64,000 nt of DNA from Oscillospiraceae bacterium. Its GTDB lineage: Bacteria; Bacillota; Clostridia; Oscillospirales; Oscillospiraceae. Where the stretch lies: NCBI GenBank assembly GCA_017458065.1, contig JAFTGD010000042.1, positions 62,001-126,000 on the forward strand, given 5' to 3'. The notes under the pieces are model-generated. The model did no database searches. It was given only the letters and a program-made list of their open reading frames with translations, and was not told the origin of the DNA. This document shows, piece by piece, positions 25,225 through 33,694 of this stretch (its first letter is position 1; each line of letters opens with the position of its first letter). A program made the translations under genes and the position numbers.

Positions 25225-25835
25225 CTCATTTCCGCTTTAACTGTTGTCTCCCCACTGTGGCCGGAATAGAGAACCGTATTCTCCGGGAGGGTAAAGATTC
25301 TCTCCCGGATGCTTTTTAGCAGCGTGTTTCGGTCTCCTCCCGGATATCGGTATTCTCCAATGCTTCCTTTGAAGATCGTATCGCCGACGAAAGCAATGCC
25401 GTCTCTCTCACTGTAATAGATCACGGAATCAGTGGTGTGGCCCGGTGTGTATATGGTTTTCAATGCAAAAGCAGGATTTCCGGAAAGGGCAGCTCTGTCC
25501 CCGTCCTTCAGGCAATCCACGTCTTTCACGATCCAATTTCCGACGCAAAACGCGGACAGATTCATTTTCGGGTCAAGAAGATAGCGGTCCGCATTTTCAT
25601 GGGCAAGAACAGGAATGTCCAACATTTCTCGCAGTTGACTGACCGCTCCTGTGTGATCAAAGTGTCCGTGGGTAAGCAAGATTTTCTCTATCGTCCATCC
25701 TTCCCTCTGGATCAGGTCGAGGAGTCTCCCCGCTTCCGCTCCCGGGTCGATCAGAAAGCCATGGAGAGAGTGATCATCTATATAGAAGAAGCAGTTCTCT
25801 TCGAAATAGCCCTTCACGGGCACGCAGCATACCAT
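25197..25835 (-). CDS. MBL-fold hydrolase, glyoxalase-II-like
   Basis: A 212-residue metallo-hydrolase with THGHFDHTGAV, the later zinc His in TPGHTTDS, the bridging Asp region GIAFVGDTIFKGSIG and the final His in VLYSGHSGETT. Family length. Its last residues (MRRYSTISTL) are unlike the usual family end and are read from the antisense of the toxin relic, so the 3' end may have been replaced. It follows the dsbA-like gene by 4 bp, in one operon from a TetR-controlled promoter at 26577-26605; a role in thiol ester or glyoxal detoxification fits. Confidence 0.87.
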   Translation of the reverse strand: MVCCVPVKGYFEENCFFYIDDHSLHGFLIDPGAEAGRLLDLIQREGWTIEKILLTHGHFDHTGAVSQLREMLDIPVLAHENADRYLLDPKMNLSAFCVGNWIVKDVDCLKDGDRAALSGNPAFALKTIYTPGHTTDSVIYYSERDGIAFVGDTIFKGSIGEYRYPGGDRNTLLKSIRERIFTLPENTVLYSGHSGETTVKAEMRRYSTISTL

Positions 25836-25839
25836 CGCC

Positions 25840-26541
25840 TCACCTGATTCTGCACCCCTCAGGGCCGCAGCTCATGCCGGTTGCCATCGCTTCCTCCGCT
25901 TCCTTTTCCATCAGCTTCAGGAGGGCAGACCGAAGTCCTTCTCTGTCCGGAGCTCCCGAGATGCTGTATCTTTCATTGATTACGAAAAACGGAACCGCGT
26001 GAATGCCGTGATACGCCGCTGCCTTCTCATCCGTCAGCACTTCGTCCCGATACTGATCCGAGGATAACATGTCCCGGACCTCACCGGCATCCAGCCCACA
26101 GTTCTCTCCGATTTCCTGAAGCAGTCCACGATCCGCCAGTTCCCGGTTTTTTGTAAAGTACGCGTCAAACAGGGCCTCTATCACGCGTTCGGTCAAGACG
26201 GGATCCTTCTTGCTCTGGGCCAGCTTTGTCAGCCGGTGCGCGTCCATCGTATTGGTGAAAAGCGTCGTCGCATAGCGAAAATCGATTCCCTCCGCGCGGC
26301 CCATCTCAGATATCGATTCGATCTGCCGGCCGGCGGCTTCCATACTGATCCCGTATTTATTTGCGAAACGGGTCTGGGTATCTCCTTCCGCATGCGCTCC
26401 GGCGTTCGGGTCAAGTTGAAATGCTTTCATTTCGACCTCAACATCCTTAAGCTCCGGGATTTCAGCGATTGCGCGTTTCAGCCTCATCTCGCCGATATAG
26501 CAATAGGGGCAGGCATAATCAGACCAGTACGTAATTTTCAT
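25840..26541 (-). CDS. DsbA-family oxidoreductase, FrnE-like
   Basis: A 233-residue thioredoxin-fold protein with an active-site CPYC (residues 11-14, YWSDYACPYCYIGEMRL), the helical insert and the cis-Pro region HGIHAVPFFVINERY. It also ends with a Cys pair region (MSCGPEGCRIR). FrnE-type proteins are cytosolic disulfide or glutathione-like oxidoreductases. First gene of the operon with the MBL hydrolase; divergent from tetR with shared operators. Confidence 0.88.
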   Translation of the reverse strand: MKITYWSDYACPYCYIGEMRLKRAIAEIPELKDVEVEMKAFQLDPNAGAHAEGDTQTRFANKYGISMEAAGRQIESISEMGRAEGIDFRYATTLFTNTMDAHRLTKLAQSKKDPVLTERVIEALFDAYFTKNRELADRGLLQEIGENCGLDAGEVRDMLSSDQYRDEVLTDEKAAAYHGIHAVPFFVINERYSISGAPDREGLRSALLKLMEKEAEEAMATGMSCGPEGCRIR

Positions 26542-26556
26542 GTTTCTCCTCCTTAA

Positions 26557-26625
26557 TCAAACACGTTCTATTTGCAATTATAAACAGAATATGATATGAT
26601 GTCAATAGTTTTAGAACGAGTTTTA
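26557..26625. promoter_or_regulatory. Divergent TetR-regulated promoters (dsbA-like / tetR)
   Basis: Minus promoter: TTGACA (26600-26605), 17 bp, TATAAT (26577-26582). Plus promoter: TTGCAA (26572-26577), 17 bp, TATGAT (26595-26600). They overlap face to face. Operator-like sites flank them: TAGAACGTGTTTGA read on the minus strand (26557-26570) and TAGAACGAGTTTTA (26612-26625). Both resemble the sites before the reductase gene at 27386. Confidence 0.75.
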
Positions 26626-26642
26626 TTATTGAAGGTGATCTT

Positions 26643-27254
26643 ATGCCAAGAAAATGCGGGCGTCCTCCAAAAAGCGCAGAACCCCTTGACGCGCAGAAAA
26701 AACTGATCGATACCACGGTCAAGCTGATCAAGAAATACGGTGCCGACAGCATCACGGTACGGAATGTTTGCGAGGAAGCGGGGCTGTCGATCGGCACCTT
26801 CTACCACCATTTTCAGAACAAAGACGACCTTCTGATGCATTTTGTCCGTGAGACTTCCTTCGACCGGTTTGTGCTTGAAACACCCCTTTCGGATGTACCG
26901 GGACGAATCTGCGAGCTTTACATGCACCTGATTAACCGGTATATGAATCTTGGCGAGGAGTTTATGAAGAGCTTCTATACCACCGGCAACAAGGCTCTCT
27001 CTGCTTATATGGGCCAGGAGGACGGTCATTATGCGGAAGGAACCGTCATGGCCCGCTGTGAGAAGGAACTTGATCTGGCGAAGCAGGAAGGCTTTCTGAA
27101 TGCCGATGCCGATTCTCATCTTCTGAGCATAGATATCTGCACGATTGTGAAGGGCTGCGTTTTTGAGTGGGCTTTAAACGACGGAAAGATGGATATTCAG
27201 ACCAGCCTGCACCGGATTCTTGATGCTTACCTGTCGGCCGAACGGATTCTCTGA
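26643..27254 (+). CDS. TetR-family regulator of the redox cluster
   Basis: A 203-residue TetR protein with a basic N-terminus (PRKCGRPPKS) and helix-turn-helix (ITVRNVCEEAGLSIGTFYHH, FQNKDDLLMHFV). GAAGGTGAT precedes the ATG. Sites of the form TAGAACGNGTTCTA lie at its own promoter, at the divergent dsbA-like operon and twice at the flavin reductase gene, so it probably controls all three. The ligand may be the substrate of that reductase. Confidence 0.9.
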   Translation: MPRKCGRPPKSAEPLDAQKKLIDTTVKLIKKYGADSITVRNVCEEAGLSIGTFYHHFQNKDDLLMHFVRETSFDRFVLETPLSDVPGRICELYMHLINRYMNLGEEFMKSFYTTGNKALSAYMGQEDGHYAEGTVMARCEKELDLAKQEGFLNADADSHLLSIDICTIVKGCVFEWALNDGKMDIQTSLHRILDAYLSAERIL

Positions 27255-27294
27255 TCACCAAGGTGTCTTTTCCCACCATTCGCAAAAATAAATT

Positions 27295-27362
27295 GAACGC
27301 GTTCTAAATTTCTCTTGACAAGGCCCTCCGTGTCATGTAGAATATAAATAGATCGTGTTCTA
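27295..27362 (+). promoter_or_regulatory. Promoter of the flavin reductase with two TetR sites
   Basis: TTGACA (27315-27320), 17 bp, TAGAAT (27338-27343). Upstream lies a perfect GAACGCGTTC (27295-27304), and at the start site TAGATCGTGTTCTA (27349-27362). The two sites bracket the promoter as in the divergent region. Confidence 0.75.
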
Positions 27363-27385
27363 TTATTTTTGTTGGAGGGAAACAC

Positions 27386-29179
27386 ATGAAAAAACTTACT
27401 GCAGTTCTTCTTTCTCTGGTTCTTATGGTTTCACTTTCTGCCGCGGCTTTCGCAGAGTCCGGTGCAATCACGGGATCTGCTCACGGCAATAACGGTCCTG
27501 TGAATGTGACGGTCGCTATGGACGGCGCAAAGATCACCGCCATTGAGGTGGAAGCAGAGTGGGAAACCGCAGGGCTCGGCGCTCCCGCCGTCCTGGAAAT
27601 GGCAGACGCTATTGTCGCGCAGCAGTCTCTGGATGTTGACGCTGTCGCCGGTGCTACCGTCTCCAGCCTCGCAGTCATTCAGGCTGTCGAAAATGCGCTC
27701 ATTGGCGCCGGTATGGATACCGCCCCCTATCACGGCAAAGCACCTGCCGGTGAGCAGGTTGAAATGACTTCAGATGTCGTAGTGGTCGGCGGCGGCCTCG
27801 CCGGAATGGTCGCCACAGTGCGCGCGGCCGAGAACGGGGCTCACGTCATCCTCGCAGAGCGCTCCGGTATTCTCGGCGGCAATGCCCGCTTTGCCATGGG
27901 CTGGATCAGCGGCGCCGGCTTCCGGATTCAGAAAGAGCTCGGCGTAGAGGACACCCCCGAACAGTTCTATCAGGACATCGTTGCCATTGCAGGCGGCGAG
28001 GAGAATCTTTATATCCCGACCGCGAAATACTATGCCGAGCACTCCGGCGCCGCAATCGACTGGCTCCAGGATAACGGTGTAGAATTCAAAAACGAGCTGA
28101 ATCCCGGGATCTACGATCCGATGAGCGTACTGCGTGTTGCATGGGGCAGCCGGATGGGCGCTTCCCTGGTCAGCGGCATGCAGGAGAGAATCAATGCACT
28201 TGTTGAAGAAGGCTCTGTCGAAGTTCTCTTTGACACCAATGTGGATGAACTGATCGTCTCTGACGGCACAGTAACCGGTGTCAAAGCAACACAGAAGAAC
28301 GGGAATACCGTGATCGTAACAGCGGGGGCGACGATTCTGTCCGCCGGGGGCTACGAGGCCAACGAAGAGATGCTCAATGGAATGTTTGAAAACGTTGCCC
28401 GCAGTTTCATGACTGCTTCCAAGGGCGACACGGTCAGGCTGGCCATTCAGGCCGGAGCCGCCACGCATGACCTGGAATCCAACACGGTTGTCGGCGGTGT
28501 TCTCCCGGTCGATGGCTTCTATTCCAATGTTACCATGGATACCGCTTACGGCGGTCTGATCTTTGTCGACATCAACGGCAGCCGTGTCTTCAAGGAAATG
28601 GGAGCGAAAACACTGGAAAAGTCTATGGCATGGGTAAATGCCCCTCAGAACACGCTGTACGCCATTCTGACCGAAGATATGCTGGATGCGTCTCAACCGA
28701 TTCTCAGCCAGGGCAATGCCTGGATGTCTGTGAAGGATAAAGAGTGGGCGCTCTGGAGCAGACTGCTCTCGGAAGATCAGCTGATCATAAAAGCGGATTC
28801 TGTGGAAGAACTGGCTGAGCGCCTGAATATGCCCGGACTGGTTGAGACCGTCGCAACCTATAACACCTATGCCGCTGACGGTCTGGATGCCGATTTCGGC
28901 CGCACAGAAAATCTACAGGCCCTTGAAAACGGTCCCTTCTACGCCATCAGGACCATCCCCTACTGCAGCTGGTCAACCGGCGGCCCGATGGCAAATGAGA
29001 ATATGGAAGTTCTGGCCGACAGCGGTGCTGCAGTGCCCGGCCTCTATGTCGCCGGCGAAGGCGCCGGTCATGCACTGGTGGCAGGGAAGACTCCGATCTC
29101 CGGAATGTACCTCGGTATGGATGCGACTTTTGGTATCGACGCGGCAGATCACGCAGCGGAATACGCCCTGAAAAAGTAA
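27386..29179 (+). CDS. Secreted FMN_bind/FAD-dependent reductase (fumarate-reductase-like)
   Basis: A 597-residue exported flavoprotein. Residues 1-23 are a signal peptide; about 25-115 an FMN_bind domain with the flavinylation motif DAVAGAT (FMN is attached to Thr by ApbE in this family); about 128-597 an FAD_binding_2 domain with the dinucleotide motif VVVGGGLAGM, then ERSGILGGNARFAMGW, and a C-terminal GLYVAGEGAGHALVAGKTPISG. Relatives (urocanate, fumarate and other enoate reductases) act as extracellular electron acceptor enzymes in anaerobic respiration fed through membrane flavoproteins. The substrate is not evident. Single gene under TetR-type control, with its own terminator. Confidence 0.92.
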   Translation: MKKLTAVLLSLVLMVSLSAAAFAESGAITGSAHGNNGPVNVTVAMDGAKITAIEVEAEWETAGLGAPAVLEMADAIVAQQSLDVDAVAGATVSSLAVIQAVENALIGAGMDTAPYHGKAPAGEQVEMTSDVVVVGGGLAGMVATVRAAENGAHVILAERSGILGGNARFAMGWISGAGFRIQKELGVEDTPEQFYQDIVAIAGGEENLYIPTAKYYAEHSGAAIDWLQDNGVEFKNELNPGIYDPMSVLRVAWGSRMGASLVSGMQERINALVEEGSVEVLFDTNVDELIVSDGTVTGVKATQKNGNTVIVTAGATILSAGGYEANEEMLNGMFENVARSFMTASKGDTVRLAIQAGAATHDLESNTVVGGVLPVDGFYSNVTMDTAYGGLIFVDINGSRVFKEMGAKTLEKSMAWVNAPQNTLYAILTEDMLDASQPILSQGNAWMSVKDKEWALWSRLLSEDQLIIKADSVEELAERLNMPGLVETVATYNTYAADGLDADFGRTENLQALENGPFYAIRTIPYCSWSTGGPMANENMEVLADSGAAVPGLYVAGEGAGHALVAGKTPISGMYLGMDATFGIDAADHAAEYALKK

Positions 29180-29197
29180 AAGAAACCCTTCATCTAT

Positions 29198-29226
29198 AAG
29201 ACAGGCCTCGAGGCCTGTCTTGTTTC
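29198..29226 (+). terminator. Intrinsic terminator of the reductase gene
   Basis: AAGACAGGCCT / AGGCCTGTCTT (11-bp stem, 2-base loop) followed by TGTTT. Confidence 0.8.
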
Positions 29227-29380
29227 ATACGTCCATGAACGATCTCCTTGTATCAAACTCCACACTTTCTTTCCTTTCTCACTCTCAGCCACAGCAGATA
29301 AGAGCGTAGAAGAAAATAGTAGAAGTAAGGTCCGCTCTCTTTTTCTGGGCAGCAGATGGAAATTCGCTCATGGGAAAACC

Positions 29381-29671
29381 ATGTGCATCATCATCTGCCT
29401 TTGCCAGATCATCGCGCTTTTTATCACCTGGGGCGGCGCCATTTCGCTGCTTCCTGTCGCTGCAAATATCGCATCCACGATAGCCGGGTATACACACAAT
29501 GGCCGAAAGGTTCGCATTGCCGGTATGCTGATCAATTCTCCGCTCTGGATCATCTATGATGTCATCATTGGTTCATGGGCAGGCATTGCGGACGAGGTCG
29601 TAAGTGAGATTTCCATGCTGATTTCCATCAAACGGTACGGGTGGAAGAACCTGGACAAGGTAGAGGAATAG
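29381..29671 (+). pseudogene. 5'-truncated YgjV-family membrane protein
   Basis: The translation from 29381 (96 residues) matches the C-terminal half of YgjV-type inner-membrane proteins: LFITWGGAISLLPVAANIAS, HNGRKVRIAGMLINSPLWII, YDVIIGSWAG, then SMLISIKRYGW. The frame is open back to the reductase stop but holds no ATG upstream, and residues just before it (SRSKVRSLFLGSRWKFAHGK) look like more of the same family. The N-terminal half and a ribosome-binding site are missing, so it is probably a remnant. Confidence 0.65.
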
Positions 29672-29678
29672 CTCAGAT

Positions 29679-29786
29679 CTGCTGTACGAGCCCATGGCAA
29701 TCCTGCAGGCAGTCGGGACCGTGCTGATGTTTTGCACAGCAGCATTTATTAACCGGAACTTTGGATTGCAATTGAACGCGCAATGA
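29679..29786 (+). pseudogene. Short relic of a membrane transporter C-terminus
   Basis: A 35-codon stretch reading LLYEPMAILQAVGTVLMFCT, AAFINRNFGLQLN and a stop resembles the last membrane helix of a transporter (MATE-like). There is no start or upstream remainder. Weak call. Confidence 0.3.
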
Positions 29787-29815
29787 CAAACTATCAATAA
29801 TCGGCGGTATCGCAT

Positions 29816-29852
29816 AAAAAGAGGGGCCGCAATCTGCTTTCGATTGCGACCC
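29816..29852 (-). terminator. Intrinsic terminator of the tartrate operon
   Basis: On the minus strand GGGTCGCAATC pairs with GATTGCGGCCCC and is followed by TCTTTTTATG. It lies about 110 bp past the rraA-like stop. The bases between (around 29884-29909) resemble the 3' end of csaA. Confidence 0.7.
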
Positions 29853-29960
29853 TGAGAGAAAGAGAGTGTGTCGTGTCAGCCTTATTTGTCTCCGTTTACA
29901 ACCGGCTTAAGGTATTTTCACATCCTGGCTCATCAACTTCAGTCCTCCAAACAATAAATA

Positions 29961-30650
29961 CTATGCGTGATGAAAGCTCCCACCGCGCTTGAGAAACGCA
30001 CCGGTGAAGATTTCCTTGTGATGTTCCTCCGCGTAGGTGCCGTCCTTCATCTGTTTCATTTCGTCCTGCTCCATGGCGAGATTCTTACGGACCGCGCCGA
30101 GCAATTCTGCGGCGTCATCACGTGGGATCACAACAAGGCCGTCGGAATCACCCACCAGCAGATCACCGGGCATGACCACCTGCCCGCCGCAGACGACGGG
30201 GACGTTAATCTCGCCCGGGCCTTCCCGATAGGGGCCGAGCGGCGTGGCGGCCATGGCGAAAACTGGAAGCGGGCTGTTATGAATATCGTCCAGATCGCGC
30301 ACGGCACCGTTGACCACAAAACCGCCGAGCTTACGCTCCTCCGCGTAGGCCAGCATCATGCCCCCGACCAAGGCGCGGTCAGCATACCCCGCGCCGTCGA
30401 TGACGATGATGTCGCCGGGCTGTGCGTAGTCAAGCGCGACCTGCGCCATCAGGTTATCCCCGGCGGGAACCTTTACCGTAAAGGCAGGGCCGATCAGATT
30501 GATCCGATTGTAAGAGCGGGTGCCGCCGAACATGCAGTTCATGCGCTTGACGCAGTCTCCAATGTTGCTGCTGGGGATTTCCCGGTAAGCCTCGATCAAA
30601 GAAGGATCGGGACGCTCAATATTCAGGAATGCTCGAAATCCGATAGGCAT
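29961..30650 (-). CDS. RraA-like protein, probable oxaloacetate decarboxylase/aldolase
   Basis: A 229-residue RraA/HMG-aldolase-family protein. Active-site features are GDIIVIDGAGYADRALVGGM, GGFVVNGAVRDLDDI (Arg-Asp of the metal and substrate site) and GDLLVGDSDGLVVIPRD. True RraA proteins inhibit RNase E; members with the full active site act as 4-hydroxy-4-methyl-2-oxoglutarate aldolases that also decarboxylate oxaloacetate. As the last gene after ttdAB, conversion of the oxaloacetate made from tartrate into pyruvate and CO2 is the likely job (inference). GAGGAGG precedes the ATG. Confidence 0.82.
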   Translation of the reverse strand: MPIGFRAFLNIERPDPSLIEAYREIPSSNIGDCVKRMNCMFGGTRSYNRINLIGPAFTVKVPAGDNLMAQVALDYAQPGDIIVIDGAGYADRALVGGMMLAYAEERKLGGFVVNGAVRDLDDIHNSPLPVFAMAATPLGPYREGPGEINVPVVCGGQVVMPGDLLVGDSDGLVVIPRDDAAELLGAVRKNLAMEQDEMKQMKDGTYAEEHHKEIFTGAFLKRGGSFHHA

Positions 30651-30662
30651 GATTGTTCCTCC

Positions 30663-30827
30663 TCAAAGGTGACCTGCGTATTTATCCGCAACCAGCTTTC
30701 CGCAATACTCCGCGGCAAAGGCAACAAAATAGGAAATGTGCATTTTCGTTAACTGCTCTATTTCTGTGGCAAGATTTCTCCTTATCGCTGAGCGCTCAGC
30801 CTCACTTGTTTTCGTGTGAATGACCAT
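30663..30827 (-). CDS. Small 54-residue ORF between ttdB and the rraA-like gene
   Basis: The frame MVIHTKTSEAERSAIRRNLA, then TEIEQLTKMHISYFVAFAAE, YCGKLVADKYAGHL lies exactly between two operon genes, starting 5 bp after the ttdB stop and ending 12 bp before the next start. It is predicted largely helical. No strong ribosome-binding site, so translation would rely on coupling with ttdB. No family recognised; could be non-coding spacer. Confidence 0.4.
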   Translation of the reverse strand: MVIHTKTSEAERSAIRRNLATEIEQLTKMHISYFVAFAAEYCGKLVADKYAGHL

Positions 30828-30832
30828 GAGGA

Positions 30833-31459
30833 TTACTTGATGAAACCGACCTGCTTGCTGATGATCTCGACCTGCTCATCTTTTTTTCTGTTATACTCGA
30901 TCTTCTTCTCCTCGAAATAGTTGTTTCCTTCGGCGTCGATGGAGACGATCAGGGGACCGAACTCCTTGACCCGGCAGTTCCACAGCGTCTCGGGCATGCC
31001 CAGATCGCGCCACTCGGCGCGCTCGATCTCTTCCACACAGACCGCGGCAACGACTGCGTTGCCGGCGGGGATGACACAGTGGATACAGCCGAAGTCCTTG
31101 CAGGCGTTGGCAGTGTTCTCCTTCATGCCGCCCTTGCCGACGATGACGCGCACGCCCGTGGTCTTGACAAACTCATACTCGAACTTCTCCATGCGCATGG
31201 AGGTGGTGGGGCCGACGGAGACCATCTCAAACTTGTCGTTTTCCAACGGGCGGATGATGGGGCCCGCGTGCAGGATGGCGTTGTTGCGCACATCCACGGG
31301 GATTTCGCGCCCCTCTTCCACGACACGGCGGTGGGCCACATCGCGGCAAGTGGTGAGGCTTCCGCTGAGATAGAGGATATCGCCGATATGCACGTCCTTC
31401 AGATCGTCGGCGGAGATGGGGGTCACGAGGATCTTTTTGCCGTCTCTGTATTCAACCAT
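30833..31459 (-). CDS. ttdB: L(+)-tartrate dehydratase, beta subunit
   Basis: A 208-residue beta subunit of the class-I fumarase type, close to E. coli TtdB in my recollection: LTTCRDVAHRRVVE, AILHAGPIIRP, MVSVGPTTSMRME, VGKGGM, and LWNCRVKEFGPLIVSIDAEG. With TtdA it forms the iron-sulfur dehydratase that turns L-tartrate into oxaloacetate. Fumarase is the main alternative, but the similarity to TtdB and the neighbours favour tartrate. Behind ttdA by 23 bp with a good RBS (GGAGGAAA). Confidence 0.9.
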   Translation of the reverse strand: MVEYRDGKKILVTPISADDLKDVHIGDILYLSGSLTTCRDVAHRRVVEEGREIPVDVRNNAILHAGPIIRPLENDKFEMVSVGPTTSMRMEKFEYEFVKTTGVRVIVGKGGMKENTANACKDFGCIHCVIPAGNAVVAAVCVEEIERAEWRDLGMPETLWNCRVKEFGPLIVSIDAEGNNYFEEKKIEYNRKKDEQVEIISKQVGFIK

Positions 31460-31482
31460 GGTAGTTTCCTCCTTTTCTCAGA

Positions 31483-32382
31483 TCAAAGCACGCAGCCGGA
31501 GTGGCTGGTGATGGTGTAATTGAGGTCCTTGTCAAAAATGATGTGACCGCGCCGGTGGCTCCAGCATCCCACGTTTACCGCCACACCGATGGCGGAGGGG
31601 TGACGGGCGGTGTTCTCGATATGTACGCCCATGACCGTGTACTTGCCGCCCATGCCCTGGGGGCCGATGCCAATGGCGTTGATGCCATCTTCCAGGAGCT
31701 TCTCCATCTTGGCAGCACGCTCGTTCTCGTTGTGGGAACCGATGGGGCGCATCAGGGCTTTCTTGGAGAGCAGGGCCGCGGTCTCAACGGAGGTGGCCAC
31801 ACCCACGCCGACAAGCAGCGGAGGACAGGCGTTCAGGCCGTAGCTGGTCATGCGGTCGAGAACGAACTTGGTCACGCCCTCGTAGCCCTCGCCGGGCATG
31901 AGCACGGTGGCATTGCCGGGCAGGGTGCAGCCGCCGCCAGCCATGTAGGTATAGATCTCGCAGCCGTCCCAGTTGGGGACGATGTCCCACCAGACCGTGG
32001 GGGTACCCTTGCCGACGTTCTTGCCGGTGTTGTACTCGTCAAAGGTCTCGACGCTGTTGTGGCGCAGCGGCGTCTCGAAGGTTGCTTTCACGACCGCATC
32101 CTTCAAAAGCCCTTCCAACTCATTGATGAGGGGAAAGCCGGTGCCGCACTTCACCCAGAACTGGAGGACGCCGGTGTCCTGGCAGGAGGGGCGGTCGAGC
32201 TTGACGGCCAACTCCTGGTTGCGGAACATGGTGTCGTAAATCACCTTGGGCAGAGCCTCGGTCTCCTTCTCGCGCAGTTCTTGGAGCTTTGCGATCACAT
32301 CGTCCGGCAGCTTCTTGCCGGTGTAGCCGACGAACTTGGCCATCATGTCGGTCATTTTCTGAACCTGTGCTTCTTTGTTCAT
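31483..32382 (-). CDS. ttdA: L(+)-tartrate dehydratase, alpha subunit
   Basis: A 299-residue alpha subunit with the three cluster Cys regions visible: DRPSCQDTG, MAGGGCTLPG with LNACPPLLVGVG, and AVNVGCWSHRRG. The segments LRHNSVETFDEYNTGKN and MGGKYTVMGVHIENTARHPS follow TtdA closely. It carries the 4Fe-4S cluster that binds substrate and is oxygen sensitive, which suits an anaerobe. AAGGAGG precedes the ATG. Confidence 0.92.
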   Translation of the reverse strand: MNKEAQVQKMTDMMAKFVGYTGKKLPDDVIAKLQELREKETEALPKVIYDTMFRNQELAVKLDRPSCQDTGVLQFWVKCGTGFPLINELEGLLKDAVVKATFETPLRHNSVETFDEYNTGKNVGKGTPTVWWDIVPNWDGCEIYTYMAGGGCTLPGNATVLMPGEGYEGVTKFVLDRMTSYGLNACPPLLVGVGVATSVETAALLSKKALMRPIGSHNENERAAKMEKLLEDGINAIGIGPQGMGGKYTVMGVHIENTARHPSAIGVAVNVGCWSHRRGHIIFDKDLNYTITSHSGCVL

Positions 32383-32422
32383 GGGATATTCCTCCTTACG
32401 GTTTATATTCAGGTTGTTTCAA

Positions 32423-33694
32423 TCAGGGGTAGAACGGGAACGCGATGGGCAGAACGATCATGCTGACGATCAGCGCGATGACGATCAGGGGCAGGCCGGC
32501 TTTGACATAGTCCATGAATTTGTAGTTTCCAGCGCCCACGACCATGGTGTTAGCGGGCATGCCGATGGGAGTCGCGTAGGCGCAGGAGCCGCCGATGACG
32601 CAGGCCATCAGAACGGCGCGGGGATCGGCGCCCATACCCTGGGCGATGGAGAGACAGATCGGAGCCATGAGAGCGGTGGTGGCGGTGTTGGACATGAAGT
32701 TTGTCATCACGCAGCACAGGAGCAGCACCACGAAGGTCAGCAGGTACGGGGAGGGGTTGGCGCCCAGCATACCGATCACCTTGTCGGCAATGAGCTGGCC
32801 CGCGCCGGTATTCTGGAGCGCCGAAGCCAGGGACAGGGTGCCGCCGAAGAGGAAGATGGTCTTGAGGTCGATAGACTTGATCGCTTCCTTTTCGGAGATG
32901 ACACCGGTGAGCATCAGGAGAATCGCGCCGAGACATCCGGTGACGGCGAGCTTGATTTTGATCTGATCTTCAAAGATCATACCCAGCAGCGTGGCAATCA
33001 GGATCACCAGCGACAGAACCTTTTTCCACTTGGGGACCTTGCTGAAGTCCTTGACCTCATCGAAGACGGAGCCGTCATCATCCGTGGTATCGTGATTGGG
33101 CAGGAGCCTGAAGCCGACGGTGGCATAGAAGATAATGCCAACCACCAGGATGGGAAAGCCCACGATGGCATACTCAAAGAAACCGAAGGACAGTCCGATG
33201 GGTTCCAGTGTGCTCTGGGCGATCATGTTGCCCGGAGCGCCGATCAGGGAGAGGTTGCCGCCCATCGCCGCGGCGAAGACCAGCGGCATCAGCAGGCGGG
33301 AGCGTTTGAAACCGGATTTCGCGGCGATGCCGATGACCACGGGGATCAGCACCGCGGCGGTGCCAGTGTTGGACAGGACGCCGCTCATGAGGCCGACGAT
33401 GACCATGATGGCGACGATCAGACCGCGTTCAGTCTTGGCAAACTTCGTGACCAGGCCGCCGATCTCATTGGCCATGCCGGTCTCAAACAGGGCGCCGCCC
33501 ACGATGAACATGGCGACAAAGAGGATGACGTTGGAATCGATGAAGCCGCTGAAAGCGGTCTTGAGATCCAGCACCTTGGTCAGCACCAGACCCACGGCGA
33601 CGATCATGGAGGTCAGACCCAGAGGGATCTTCTCCGTGACGAACATGACGATGGCGAAGAGCAGGAAAAGCAGGGTAATGATTGCCGGACTCAT
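32423..33694 (-). CDS. SLC13/DASS-family anion transporter (probable tartrate carrier)
   Basis: A 423-residue transporter of the divalent anion:sodium symporter or ArsB/NhaD superfamily with about 11 membrane segments. Both SNT motifs are present (GVLSNTGTAAVLIP and NFMSNTATTALMAP), as is GGNLSLIGAPGNMIA. Members carry di- and tricarboxylates, either with Na+ or by exchange with succinate. First gene of the operon with ttdA and ttdB, so tartrate is the likely cargo. Divergent from a LysR gene. Confidence 0.88.
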   Translation of the reverse strand: MSPAIITLLFLLFAIVMFVTEKIPLGLTSMIVAVGLVLTKVLDLKTAFSGFIDSNVILFVAMFIVGGALFETGMANEIGGLVTKFAKTERGLIVAIMVIVGLMSGVLSNTGTAAVLIPVVIGIAAKSGFKRSRLLMPLVFAAAMGGNLSLIGAPGNMIAQSTLEPIGLSFGFFEYAIVGFPILVVGIIFYATVGFRLLPNHDTTDDDGSVFDEVKDFSKVPKWKKVLSLVILIATLLGMIFEDQIKIKLAVTGCLGAILLMLTGVISEKEAIKSIDLKTIFLFGGTLSLASALQNTGAGQLIADKVIGMLGANPSPYLLTFVVLLLCCVMTNFMSNTATTALMAPICLSIAQGMGADPRAVLMACVIGGSCAYATPIGMPANTMVVGAGNYKFMDYVKAGLPLIVIALIVSMIVLPIAFPFYP

